Below, piece after piece: positions 26,439-34,260 of a DNA stretch of 64,000 bases. Both the position numbers and the translations under genes were made by a program. Position 1 is the stretch's first letter; each line of letters begins with the position of its first letter. Source of the stretch: Ruminococcus sp. (GTDB lineage: Bacteria > Bacillota > Clostridia > Oscillospirales > Ruminococcaceae); NCBI GenBank assembly GCA_029055625.1, contig JAIDCY010000010.1, forward strand, positions 1-64,000, in the 5' to 3' direction. The notes under the pieces are model-generated. The model ran no database searches. It was not told the DNA's origin and saw only the letters and a program-made list of their open reading frames with translations.

Positions 26439-26680
26439 TAAATAAAAATCCTTTCTTTTAACTTTCAGCCTGTGAACGCTTTTATTATATGTTTTAATGA
26501 CCGTTTTATAATTGAGAAATTACCGCATTTTTTACTGATTATTCCATAAAAATACAGGGAATTACTAAAAATGTCAGAAAAATCAGAAAAGAACATTGTT
26601 TTTTGCGTTTTGCGTGTTAAAAATTCATGGAAACGTATATATTAGTACTATGTAGATATGCTGTACATATATTATAACCA

Positions 26681-26708
26681 AAAAAGGACGTGAAAACCGT
26701 CCTTTTTT
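26681..26708. terminator. bidirectional terminator after birA
   Basis: AAAAAGGACG (26681-26690) pairs with CGTCCTTTTTT (26698-26708). It ends the minus-strand glycosyltransferase-birA operon. Confidence 0.85.
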
Positions 26709-26727
26709 GCGAATACGAAAAATTTTT

Positions 26728-27708
26728 TTATTCTATCACCCGGCACAGATTAGCTTCACCGGAACTGAGATGTCTGATAGTACCATCCGGGAGTTTTATT
26801 ATGAGATTTGCATTATCGTCGATACCCTCGGCAAAAGCGATTACCTTATTATTATCCACGTTGGCAGTGATAGTATTTCCGGTAAGTATTTCCCTGCTCC
26901 TGTACTCTGGTATATATGAGCGTTCGGGAATACAGGAGATATATTTTTCAAGACTGTTCAGAATTTCCGCACAAAGTCGGTTTCTGTCCGGTTTAAGACC
27001 GGTTTCATCTTCTATCGAAGTAGCGGTAACTCTCAGATCCCGACTGAAATTACCTTCAGAACTGCGGATATTTAAGCCGATACCAACTATCGCATAATCG
27101 AGTGACCGCATTTCCATACCTAAAGAAGCCTCCGTAAGAATACCGCAAATTTTTCTGCCGTTCATGTATAGGTCATTGACCCATTTTATTTTTACGTCGT
27201 GAGGACATAATTTTTCTATCGCATCCGCAACCGCACACGCAGTAGCCGACGTTATAAGCGAAGCGGTCTGAATATCGAAATCCGGACGCATAATAACACT
27301 CATATATAAACCTTTTCCCTTAGGTGAGACAAAATTTCTGCCTGATCTGCCTTTACCTGCGTTCTGAGAGTCGGCGATTACGACAGTACCGGCAGAGATA
27401 CCGGCAGATGCCATTTCCTTAGCACAAGTATTAGTGGAACTGACTTCATCATAAATAATAATCTTATTTCCGAAGTTATTGGTTTTGAGATATACTTGTA
27501 TGAGTTTTTCGGAAAGTCTGTTGTTATCGGCGGAAAGTCGGTAACCTTTGGAAGGGACAGCTTCTATCGAATAACCTTCCGATTCGAGAACTTTAACGGC
27601 TTTCCATACGGTATTGCGACTTACACCGAGTTTATTGGCGAGCATAGCCCCTGAAATGTATTCCCCGTCGGATTCCGCAAGAGTTCTGATAATTATTTCT
27701 TTGTTCAT
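26728..27708 (-). CDS. birA: bifunctional biotin ligase / biotin operon repressor BirA
   Basis: A 326-residue protein. The N-terminal winged helix (about 1-60: 'EYISGAMLANKLGVSRNTVWKAVKVLESEGYSIEAVPSKGYRL') shows it is the DNA-binding type. The central ligase domain has 'DEVSSTNTCAKEMA', the biotinyl-AMP loop 'GKGRSGRNF' and 'KWVNDLYMNGRKICGILTEA'. A C-terminal SH3-like domain completes it. It biotinylates acetyl-CoA, pyruvate or oxaloacetate carboxyl/decarboxylase subunits. ATG 27708 follows AAGGAG; an upstream in-frame ATG lacks an SD. It lies 13 nt after a glycosyltransferase gene, an unusual position for birA. Confidence 0.95.
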   Translation of the reverse strand: MNKEIIIRTLAESDGEYISGAMLANKLGVSRNTVWKAVKVLESEGYSIEAVPSKGYRLSADNNRLSEKLIQVYLKTNNFGNKIIIYDEVSSTNTCAKEMASAGISAGTVVIADSQNAGKGRSGRNFVSPKGKGLYMSVIMRPDFDIQTASLITSATACAVADAIEKLCPHDVKIKWVNDLYMNGRKICGILTEASLGMEMRSLDYAIVGIGLNIRSSEGNFSRDLRVTATSIEDETGLKPDRNRLCAEILNSLEKYISCIPERSYIPEYRSREILTGNTITANVDNNKVIAFAEGIDDNANLIIKLPDGTIRHLSSGEANLCRVIE

Positions 27709-27721
27709 GAAAAAAATCTCC

Positions 27722-28897
27722 TTATGATTCATTAGAAATATTTCTGAAAAAATCGATATATTTAGAAGTTACTATATTTTTATCGAAGTTGTTTTTTACG
27801 TATCTGCAACCGTTCTGCCCCATTATATCGGAAACTTTTTTATTCCGGAGCAGGTAATCAGTACAGGCTCTGAACTCCTGATAGTTCCCGAAATACAGAC
27901 CGCCGTTGGATTCCGTAACAAAATTTTTCGTCACGCTACAGTATTCGTTGACGAGTACTGGTCGTCCGCATAACCAGTTTTCCATTACTACAAGCGAAAA
28001 GCTTTCATTGACGGACGGCTGACAAAGAAATTCGCACGCAGACATAGTATTAAATTTATCCTGTTCCGGTACGTAACCTAAATCAATTACATTTTTTGCG
28101 TAAATATTTTTACCGCCACCAGTCAGGACGAGTTTCAGGCAATTATTTTGTGAGTAGCGGTTAAAGTATCTGATGAGGGTATCAAGATTTTTCCCGTAAT
28201 CTTTTCTGCCGGAGTAGAGGATAAACGGCTGACTGATTCTGAATTTCTGCCGGAAATCTTCGGGATTTGCCTTGATACTGGTATCCATACCGATACCGGC
28301 GACAAGAGTTCTGATATTGTCGAGATTGTACAGATTTTCCGCAAGTAATTTTTCCGGATTGGAGTTGAAGACCATACCGGCTACTTTCGGGAATTTTTTC
28401 CTGAAGTGCATCATATGGGCGTATGGTTCGTCATGCAGACACGGTATAATTACCGATTTTTCCGGACATATCTGCATACCGTAATAGGTAGTACCGAACA
28501 TATACGGAGTAAATACGAAAAGTGAATACTTATCGGAATTTTCACGCATATAGCGGTAAAGACTGTTACTGTTAATCATTTCACGGAGAAAAATTTTTTC
28601 CTCGTCGTAACTCACCGGCATATTATTCATGAACCGGAAATTTATGCTGTCGAAAGCACGGGTATTACGTTTCCGTATCGGGAAGCGTCTTACAGGGATA
28701 CAATTTTTATCGAAATACAGACCTTTTCTGTAGTAATTCCTGTTCCAGTCGGAATTAAATGATTCCGCACACGTCGTAAGGATTTCAAGCGGAATGGTTC
28801 TTTTATGGAGTTCGGCGGTAAGATTACGGAACATAGTTTCTGCCCCACCGGAAATATTATCGCTGTACCACGGTATTACAAAGCCTAATTTTTTCAT
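27722..28897 (-). CDS. glycosyltransferase family 4 protein
   Basis: A 391-residue retaining GT-B glycosyltransferase. The N-terminus 'FVIPWYSDNISGGAETMFRNLTAELHKR' is the GT4 acceptor-domain start with the Gly-rich GGAE loop. The C-terminal donor domain has 'FILYSGRKDYGKNLDTLI' and the EX7E region 'QPSVNESFSLVVMENWLCGRPVL' at about residues 295-317. The substrate sugar is unknown. Its start overlaps the previous gene's stop by 4 nt (ATGA), so the two transferases are coupled. Probably involved in a surface glycan or glycolipid. Confidence 0.9.
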   Translation of the reverse strand: MKKLGFVIPWYSDNISGGAETMFRNLTAELHKRTIPLEILTTCAESFNSDWNRNYYRKGLYFDKNCIPVRRFPIRKRNTRAFDSINFRFMNNMPVSYDEEKIFLREMINSNSLYRYMRENSDKYSLFVFTPYMFGTTYYGMQICPEKSVIIPCLHDEPYAHMMHFRKKFPKVAGMVFNSNPEKLLAENLYNLDNIRTLVAGIGMDTSIKANPEDFRQKFRISQPFILYSGRKDYGKNLDTLIRYFNRYSQNNCLKLVLTGGGKNIYAKNVIDLGYVPEQDKFNTMSACEFLCQPSVNESFSLVVMENWLCGRPVLVNEYCSVTKNFVTESNGGLYFGNYQEFRACTDYLLRNKKVSDIMGQNGCRYVKNNFDKNIVTSKYIDFFRNISNES

Positions 28898-29958
28898 GTA
28901 TATTCACCTTTTAAGAAGTTTGTGAGTAAATTTTTCAGAATACCGGAAGTTTTTCCATACGAAAAATCACGTAATCTGATACGTTGAGAACGTACGATAT
29001 TCCGGCGTAAATTCTGATTTGTCACGATTTTGTGTATTATACCGGCAGTACGTATGGGGTCACTGTCTGGCAGGAGTATACCGCTGTTTCCGAGTGTTTC
29101 GGGAACTGCACCAGCATTTACCGCAATTACAGGGACGTTAAAGAACATAGATTCAAGAAGCGGTACACAAAAGCCCTCGTGCCTGCTCATACACAGAAAA
29201 ACGTCAGCTATCCGGTAGTAAGAAATTATTTCACTGAATTTTACATGACCGGTAAAAATTACGTCGTCAATACCCAGCGTCTCGACGTATTTTTTAAGGC
29301 GTTCATAATAAATTTCCGTACCGTTCCACGAACCAACCAGAATAAGTCTTGCCTTCGGATTAATTTTTTTATAGAAATAAAATGTTTTAATGATGTCCTC
29401 GTGCTTTTTATTCGGGGCGATTCTGCCGACGAAGATAATATTAGTAAAATTATCGGAATATCTTTTCATGACAGATATATCCGGAACAGATTTATATTTA
29501 CTGAAATTTATCAGTACCGGACATACTTTTATATTACATTTATAACCATACTCAATAAGCTGATTTTTATTATATTCAGAATCCGCAATACACAGATTAA
29601 AAGTACTGTTAAGATGTTCGAGCCCTGTATAACCGTAACTCGTAAGTGCGAATAGTTCATGGTTGTAAGGTCTGAAAAATTCGGGAGGTGTAATATTATG
29701 ATGAATCATGATTTTACGGCATGGGAAATTATCTATTCTGAAATTAAGTTCCGAACCTGTAGACATATGATAAATCAAGACATCATTTTCAGATATATGC
29801 ATTTCAGATACATTTTTCACAGGTACATTTTTTTCCGATATTTCCGCATAAATTTCCGTATCCAGTTCCATACTTTTTATGACTTTTTCAATCTCGAATG
29901 CGTAATTGCTTACCGCATCACCGTAAGAGACAGTAGGTAAAAGCTGTATGATTTTCAT
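28894..29958 (-). CDS. glycosyltransferase family 4 protein
   Basis: A 354-residue GT-B enzyme. The N-terminal domain starts 'KIIQLLPTVSYGDAVSNYAFEIEK'. The donor domain has 'NIIFVGRIAPNKKHEDIIKTF', 'LILVGSW' and the EX7E segment 'MSRHEGFCVPLLESMFFNVPVIA'. A 'HHNITPPEFFRPY' segment typical of transferases in exopolysaccharide or teichoic clusters is present. ATG 29958 is preferred to an in-frame GTG three codons upstream because GGTG lies at better distance. It begins one base after the stop of the small coiled-coil gene. Confidence 0.9.
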   Translation of the reverse strand: MKIIQLLPTVSYGDAVSNYAFEIEKVIKSMELDTEIYAEISEKNVPVKNVSEMHISENDVLIYHMSTGSELNFRIDNFPCRKIMIHHNITPPEFFRPYNHELFALTSYGYTGLEHLNSTFNLCIADSEYNKNQLIEYGYKCNIKVCPVLINFSKYKSVPDISVMKRYSDNFTNIIFVGRIAPNKKHEDIIKTFYFYKKINPKARLILVGSWNGTEIYYERLKKYVETLGIDDVIFTGHVKFSEIISYYRIADVFLCMSRHEGFCVPLLESMFFNVPVIAVNAGAVPETLGNSGILLPDSDPIRTAGIIHKIVTNQNLRRNIVRSQRIRLRDFSYGKTSGILKNLLTNFLKGEYT

Positions 29959-29959
29959 G

Positions 29960-30355
29960 TCATTCACCGTATAAATCCTGAATCAGACGCTTATTTTCCT
30001 GTTCGAGTTTTTCGATACGTTCAATCAGCTTTTTCTGAGTATTCCGCATAGAAGTAAGTGCGGATACCGTCGAGGCGTTGAAGTTGTTCTGTTCTTCTGT
30101 GAGCGGGACGATATAGAAATCTAGCACTTTCCTTATGGATTTTTTGATAAGAATTTTAAACTTATTGCCGGTGAAAAGCCTGTAAGGGTGTACGTAAGAG
30201 TAAGCCCCTGCGTTACGGATAGCCTTATCTGGATTGGCAGGAATTTCCGTACCGGACGGCTTTTTATACGGTATATCCTCAAAATCTGGAATTTTTCCAT
30301 TTAATTCACGCCTGATTCGTGACATTATTTTTTCTGTATTTATGGAATTATTCAA
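29960..30355 (-). CDS. small coiled-coil protein of a glycosyltransferase operon, 131 aa
   Basis: No family is recognised with certainty. The N-terminus ('INTEKIMSRIRRELNGK') and the middle block 'FKILIKKSIRKVLDFYIVPLTEEQNNFNASTVSALT' resemble the short helical domain that precedes class I methyltransferase domains in surface-polysaccharide clusters. The C-terminus (about 100-128) is a coiled coil of leucine/isoleucine heptads. There is no signal peptide; the basic amphipathic helix could sit on the membrane. TTG start 10 nt after GGAG. It is the first gene of the operon and may scaffold the two glycosyltransferases; this is inference. Confidence 0.65.
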   Translation of the reverse strand: MNNSINTEKIMSRIRRELNGKIPDFEDIPYKKPSGTEIPANPDKAIRNAGAYSYVHPYRLFTGNKFKILIKKSIRKVLDFYIVPLTEEQNNFNASTVSALTSMRNTQKKLIERIEKLEQENKRLIQDLYGE

Positions 30356-30385
30356 TAGTTATCATCTCCGGAAATTATTTGTTTT

Positions 30386-30414
30386 ATTATAACATAATTG
30401 ACATAAAGTGTCAA
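30386..30414 (-). promoter_or_regulatory. sigma-A promoter of the glycosyltransferase-birA operon
   Basis: On the minus strand, TTGACA (30414-30409) and TATAAT (30391-30386) with 17-bp spacing, about 30 nt before the TTG start at 30355. Confidence 0.85.
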
Positions 30415-30473
30415 GAAAATACCACAAGTGCAACCTATAATTACAGACTTTTTAATAAAATTTTACATATCTA

Positions 30474-30502
30474 TTGACAAAATGAAAAAAATGTGATATA
30501 AT
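30474..30502 (+). promoter_or_regulatory. sigma-A promoter of the acidic wall-protein gene
   Basis: TTGACA (30474-30479), 17 bp, TATAAT (30497-30502), 31 nt before the ATG; divergent from the promoter at 30386. Confidence 0.85.
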
Positions 30503-30533
30503 TGTGAAAAATAAAAAATAAAGGAGTAGCAAA

Positions 30534-32777
30534 ATGAAAATAAAATCTAAAAAAATACTTGCACAGATTTTATCGTTAGCAGTTGTGGGCAGTAACTTAG
30601 TAATGCCTGTAGTCTGTCCGGAGAGTGCAGTTATAAAAGTAAACGCCGAGGAATCAGAACAGACAGAGGACGTTAACGTAGATTCTGAAGAGTCTGAGCA
30701 GGAAAACAACGAGGAATCAACCGACGAAGAAGAATATTACGAAGACGAAGAATATGCGGACGAAGAATATTATGAAGAAGAGTACATAGAAGAGTATGCC
30801 GAAGATGAATATGCAGAAGAAGAGTATACAGAAGAAGATGGCGAGTATGACGATACGGATGAATCAGTTATTGACAAGACAGAAACGCAGGAAGAAAAAC
30901 AGACATACGAAGTTTATGAAGTACTTGAAAGTTTTCAGGCTGAAATATCTGTATTAAATGAAATGCCACAGGATAACGCATGGAAAAAGGCTTATTCTGA
31001 TTTCCTTAAAGAACAACACGCTAAAGATAATAATATGCGTTTTGCAGTAGCTTATGTTGATGATAATGATATGCCGGAACTGTTATTAGCAAACGGCTCG
31101 CACCGTACTGCTTCTGGTGGCGTATATACATACTATAATGGCGATGTGGTTCAGGTAGATGGTCTCACAAGTGGCGGAACAGTTCAATATTATGAAAGAA
31201 AAAATGTTATTGTTTCCAGCTGGTATGGTTTAAACGGAACAAATATATCGTTTGCCTATATAAAAGACGGTAAACGTGAAAGAATAGCATCTTTTTCTGA
31301 CACTGATTCTGAAACAGGACAGACAGTTTACAAGGTAATTTATACAGTAAACGGTGAGGAAGTAACGGAAGAATTAACCAAAGAACAATATGACACTAAA
31401 TTACAAGAATATGAAACTGAATTTGGCAAATTCACATCTATTAATTATGCTGATATGTACGAGATAACCGATTTTAACATTGAAGAGCAGATAGGCATTG
31501 TTGAAGATAGTACAGGCACTGTAACAACTACTACAATCACATCCACCACTACCACAACAACTACAACGGAAACCACTACAGAAACAACTACGGAAACTAC
31601 TACGGAAACTACTACCGCTACAACGGTTTATAAATCTCCTCTTACATACAGATGGTATATTTCACCTTCAGTTCAGGCGGAAGATATAAATGTAGTAAAT
31701 TCGTTCATGTATGGTATTCCATACGTTGACCCTGATGATGACAAGAGTTATGAAGCCTATGATGATTACGTATACAGATACGGTCAGTTTATCAATAACG
31801 GCTACAGTATCATAAAAAACGGTGATTATTACGGTATAATAGACATGAACGGAAACCTTGTTGTAAGACAGGAATTTGTTTCTGTTCAGGGTTCAATAAA
31901 CGACCATTTAAGATTAATGGATGAATATAATCAGTATTATTATTTCTGTTGCGAGACAGGCAGATTCTTCAAGGATGAAAGCAAGTACTGCGACTGGTGC
32001 GATAAGCCTTTATCGGCGGATATATGCACAAGTTACTACTGTTACGACCCCGCCAGAGATTTATTGGCGTATGTAGATGCGATGCCATACGGTAACGAGG
32101 AAACGGTAAGTCTGAAGACACAGAACGGAAGTCAGCATACGGTGGATTTTCCGGAGAATAAAACAATACCGGTAAGAAGAGCATGGATACGGTCTGAAGA
32201 TGAAGTAATCCTTAGCGACAACTATGGCATAATGCGTAACGGACAAATGATAGTTGATTTTGGATACGATAACGCACTGTCATTAAAGGACGGCGTAACC
32301 GCACTTGAAAGAAACGGACACTGGTATTATTACGACGAAAACGGCAACCGGATAATATATGATTACTGTGACCCCTCGTACACAATGAGTATAAATAATG
32401 CAGAAGTGCCGTATCTTCCAACAGATGACCTCATAGCGTTCAACACTATATACGGTGGCGGATATTACTTCACAAATGGTAATGTTGCCGTTGACGTTGG
32501 AGAGTTCGCAGAAGTACGCCCTGCAAGTAACGGTCTGGCGTGGGTAAAAGACCACACAACAGGATTATGGGGAGTTATTCAGTTTTATGAAATAATAAAC
32601 AGAAATCCGGATGATGACGGCGATGATGACTATGAATATATTGCATATAACGGCAGTCTGACGTATGGCAACGGTAAAGGTGCACCGAATACCGGCGATG
32701 ATTTCGGAAATGTTTTCGCAATACTTGCTATAGCAACCGGTGCAATGGTTGCAACAAGAAAGCGTAATGAAAAATAA
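30534..32777 (+). CDS. secreted acidic WG-repeat protein with LPXTG-like sorting signal
   Basis: A 747-residue surface protein. A signal peptide (about 1-33) is followed by a very acidic, tyrosine-rich region (about 38-125: runs of E, D, Y). Next come a globular domain (about 125-325, DUF-like with 'FAVAYVDDNDMPELLLANG'), a threonine-rich linker (about 330-365), and a C-terminal region with degenerate WG repeats ('GYSIIKNGDYYGIIDMNGNLVV', 'HTTGLWGVI'). The end has 'APNTGDD', a hydrophobic stretch and a basic tail 'TRKRNEK', the layout of a sortase sorting signal with a non-standard motif. It probably displays the protein on the cell wall. Monocistronic, with its own promoter and terminator. 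Ligand unknown. Confidence 0.8.
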   Translation: MKIKSKKILAQILSLAVVGSNLVMPVVCPESAVIKVNAEESEQTEDVNVDSEESEQENNEESTDEEEYYEDEEYADEEYYEEEYIEEYAEDEYAEEEYTEEDGEYDDTDESVIDKTETQEEKQTYEVYEVLESFQAEISVLNEMPQDNAWKKAYSDFLKEQHAKDNNMRFAVAYVDDNDMPELLLANGSHRTASGGVYTYYNGDVVQVDGLTSGGTVQYYERKNVIVSSWYGLNGTNISFAYIKDGKRERIASFSDTDSETGQTVYKVIYTVNGEEVTEELTKEQYDTKLQEYETEFGKFTSINYADMYEITDFNIEEQIGIVEDSTGTVTTTTITSTTTTTTTTETTTETTTETTTETTTATTVYKSPLTYRWYISPSVQAEDINVVNSFMYGIPYVDPDDDKSYEAYDDYVYRYGQFINNGYSIIKNGDYYGIIDMNGNLVVRQEFVSVQGSINDHLRLMDEYNQYYYFCCETGRFFKDESKYCDWCDKPLSADICTSYYCYDPARDLLAYVDAMPYGNEETVSLKTQNGSQHTVDFPENKTIPVRRAWIRSEDEVILSDNYGIMRNGQMIVDFGYDNALSLKDGVTALERNGHWYYYDENGNRIIYDYCDPSYTMSINNAEVPYLPTDDLIAFNTIYGGGYYFTNGNVAVDVGEFAEVRPASNGLAWVKDHTTGLWGVIQFYEIINRNPDDDGDDDYEYIAYNGSLTYGNGKGAPNTGDDFGNVFAILAIATGAMVATRKRNEK
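31522..31625 (+). repeat. Thr/Glu-Thr low-complexity coding repeat
   Basis: Tandem ACA/ACT/ACG threonine codons with GAA inserted every fourth codon encode a TTTE-type linker inside the surface protein. Such linkers are usually O-glycosylated or flexible spacers. Slippage could change its length. Confidence 0.85.
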
Positions 32778-32786
32778 TATGTATAA

Positions 32787-32818
32787 AAAACAGGACTTTT
32801 CGGAGTTCTGTTTTTTTT
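32787..32818 (+). terminator. terminator after the acidic wall-protein gene
   Basis: AAAACAGGACT (32787-32797) pairs with AGTTCTGTTTT (32804-32814) with one G:T pair, followed by more T. Confidence 0.85.
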
Positions 32819-32844
32819 GAAATATATAAATTATCTGTTGACCC

Positions 32845-32874
32845 TTGACAAAATCCGGTAGCATGGTATATAAT
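32845..32874 (+). promoter_or_regulatory. sigma-A promoter of the cysE-cysS unit
   Basis: TTGACA (32845-32850), 18 bp, TATAAT (32869-32874), giving a leader of about 135 nt before cysE. Confidence 0.8.
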
Positions 32875-32880
32875 ATTATA

Positions 32881-32999
32881 AGCCATATTTAATAAAAAAA
32901 CATAGCAGTCAGAGTAATAATATTCTGTAGCGGAGTGAAATAGCGTCAGAAGTCTCCGGAGGGTAATTTTCTGTGTGCCTCCGGAGACCGAATTTTTTT
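32881..32999 (+). promoter_or_regulatory. cysE leader with intrinsic terminator (probable attenuator, unassigned class)
   Basis: The leader contains a hairpin CAGAGTA (32910-32916) / TATTCTG (32921-32927) and then a strong 11-bp terminator stem, GTCTCCGGAGG (32952-32962) with CCTCCGGAGAC (32978-32988), followed by seven T (32993-32999), only 17 nt before the GTG of cysE. CGGAG (32931-32935) could pair instead with CTCCG (32954-32958) inside the terminator's left arm, giving a possible antiterminator. A terminator placed between promoter and gene implies regulated read-through. T-box and SAM-I consensus sequences were looked for and not found. Confidence 0.65.
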
Positions 33000-33016
33000 A
33001 AAAGGAGGAAAATATT

Positions 33017-33664
33017 GTGTTTGAGTATATAAAACGGGATATAAGGCTTATAAGAGAGCGTGACCCTGCTGTACACAGTACGTTGGAGATATTGTTGACG
33101 TATCCGAGTTTAACGGCGGTAAGGAGTTACAGAATAGCACACTGGTTTTATAAAAGGAAGATGTTTACGATAGCAAGAATGATTTCTCAGAGTTCACGAC
33201 GTAAGACGGGAATAGAAATACATCCCGGTGCGGAGATAGGAAAGGGACTTTTCATAGACCACGGAATGGGTGTAGTAATAGGAGAAACTGCTGTAATAGG
33301 CGATAACTGCCTGTTGTATCAGGGAGTTACGTTAGGTGGTACAGGTAAGGATAAGGGGAAGCGTCACCCCACACTCGGACATAACGTACTCGTCGGAGCA
33401 GGTGCGAAAGTATTAGGACCTTTTAAAGTGGGAAACAATGTCAAGATAGCGGCGAATGCGGTAGTACTGAACGAGATACCGGATAATTGCACGGCGGTAG
33501 GCGTACCGGCAAGGATAGTAAAAAGAAACGGAAAGAAAATCTGTAAGGACGTTTGCAGTGAGATAGACCAGATACACATTCCTGACCCTGTATCGCAGGA
33601 GTTGTGCAGACTAAGTACGGAGATAGAGAAACTCAGGAAAGAAGTATCAGATATTAAAAAGTAA
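33017..33664 (+). CDS. cysE: serine O-acetyltransferase
   Basis: A 215-residue CysE of the short Gram-positive type. It makes O-acetylserine from serine and acetyl-CoA, the precursor for cysteine. The N-terminal helices ('IKRDIRLIRERDPAVHSTLEILLTYPSLTAVRSYRIAHWFY') precede a left-handed beta-helix of hexapeptide repeats. The catalytic His residues are in 'GIEIHPGAEIGKGLFIDHGMGVVIGETAVIGDNCLLYQGVTLGGTG' and 'GKRHPTLGHNV'. The C-terminal tail is a short coiled coil. GTG start after AAAGGAGG. It heads a unit that reaches cysS, so cysteine synthesis and cysteine charging are linked. Confidence 0.96.
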   Translation: MFEYIKRDIRLIRERDPAVHSTLEILLTYPSLTAVRSYRIAHWFYKRKMFTIARMISQSSRRKTGIEIHPGAEIGKGLFIDHGMGVVIGETAVIGDNCLLYQGVTLGGTGKDKGKRHPTLGHNVLVGAGAKVLGPFKVGNNVKIAANAVVLNEIPDNCTAVGVPARIVKRNGKKICKDVCSEIDQIHIPDPVSQELCRLSTEIEKLRKEVSDIKK

Positions 33665-33711
33665 GTCTTTGATATACCGGTAATAACAAAAATATAAAGG
33701 AGTTTTTAAGA

Positions 33712-34230
33712 ATGTCTGTATATTTTAATTTCGGACTTGAATATGTACGTTTTCGTGAATATCAGATTGAAAATATTGTAAACTATATGCAGAACGATTT
33801 GAATATGAATAAGGATGATATTTCAGTACCGCCGGAGAGGTTGACGATAAGTTACGGAGTAGCCGATAAAACCGGCAGAATAAGAGCATCTGTGCTTGAA
33901 TGGAGCAGTTTTGAAAGTATGGTTTTCTTTGACGATACTACAGAATATAATAATATAGAAATAATAATATCAGTAGATACAAATTACTTCACCGCACGGG
34001 GTGTAAAGAGTCGGGAAACGGGTATGATATCAGAGATAGAGTTTCCGCACGGTTTACCGGATGACCGTTATTCATGGGACTGGTACGAACAGTTAGCGTA
34101 TCAGGCGTGCGTACTGCTGACCGATAAAAGAAAACTTACAGAATTTGCATACAGGGAACATCAGAAAGATAATACTTTTAATCTTTTCGAGTATGAGAAG
34201 TCAAAACTTGCGGAATTTCAGAATATATAA
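33712..34230 (+). CDS. hypothetical protein, 172 aa, between cysE and cysS
   Basis: I do not recognise this protein. It is predicted soluble, mixed alpha/beta, rich in aromatic residues ('YSWDWYEQLAYQACVLL' near 123-139), and has no signal, membrane or metal motif. It starts at ATG 33712 with AAAGGAG at good distance, 47 nt after cysE, and is followed 30 nt later by cysS in the same direction, so it is likely part of the same transcript. A role connected with cysteine is possible from position alone. Confidence 0.6.
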   Translation: MSVYFNFGLEYVRFREYQIENIVNYMQNDLNMNKDDISVPPERLTISYGVADKTGRIRASVLEWSSFESMVFFDDTTEYNNIEIIISVDTNYFTARGVKSRETGMISEIEFPHGLPDDRYSWDWYEQLAYQACVLLTDKRKLTEFAYREHQKDNTFNLFEYEKSKLAEFQNI

Positions 34231-34260
34231 AAAATAATATGATAAAGGAGTAATAAAGAG

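Noticed and set aside
29032-29655. 207-codon open frame on the plus strand opposite a glycosyltransferase
   Set aside because: Shadow of the GT4 gene at 28894-29958; no SD and composition typical of an antisense frame.
31522-31625. Microsatellite or CRISPR-like direct repeat
   Set aside because: It is a coding Thr/Glu linker in frame with the surface protein; units are 3-12 bp and have no spacers.
32881-33016. T-box riboswitch for cysteine upstream of cysE
   Set aside because: The leader is only about 125 nt and has no AGGGTGGNACCGCG-type T-box or Stem I features; kept as an unassigned attenuator.
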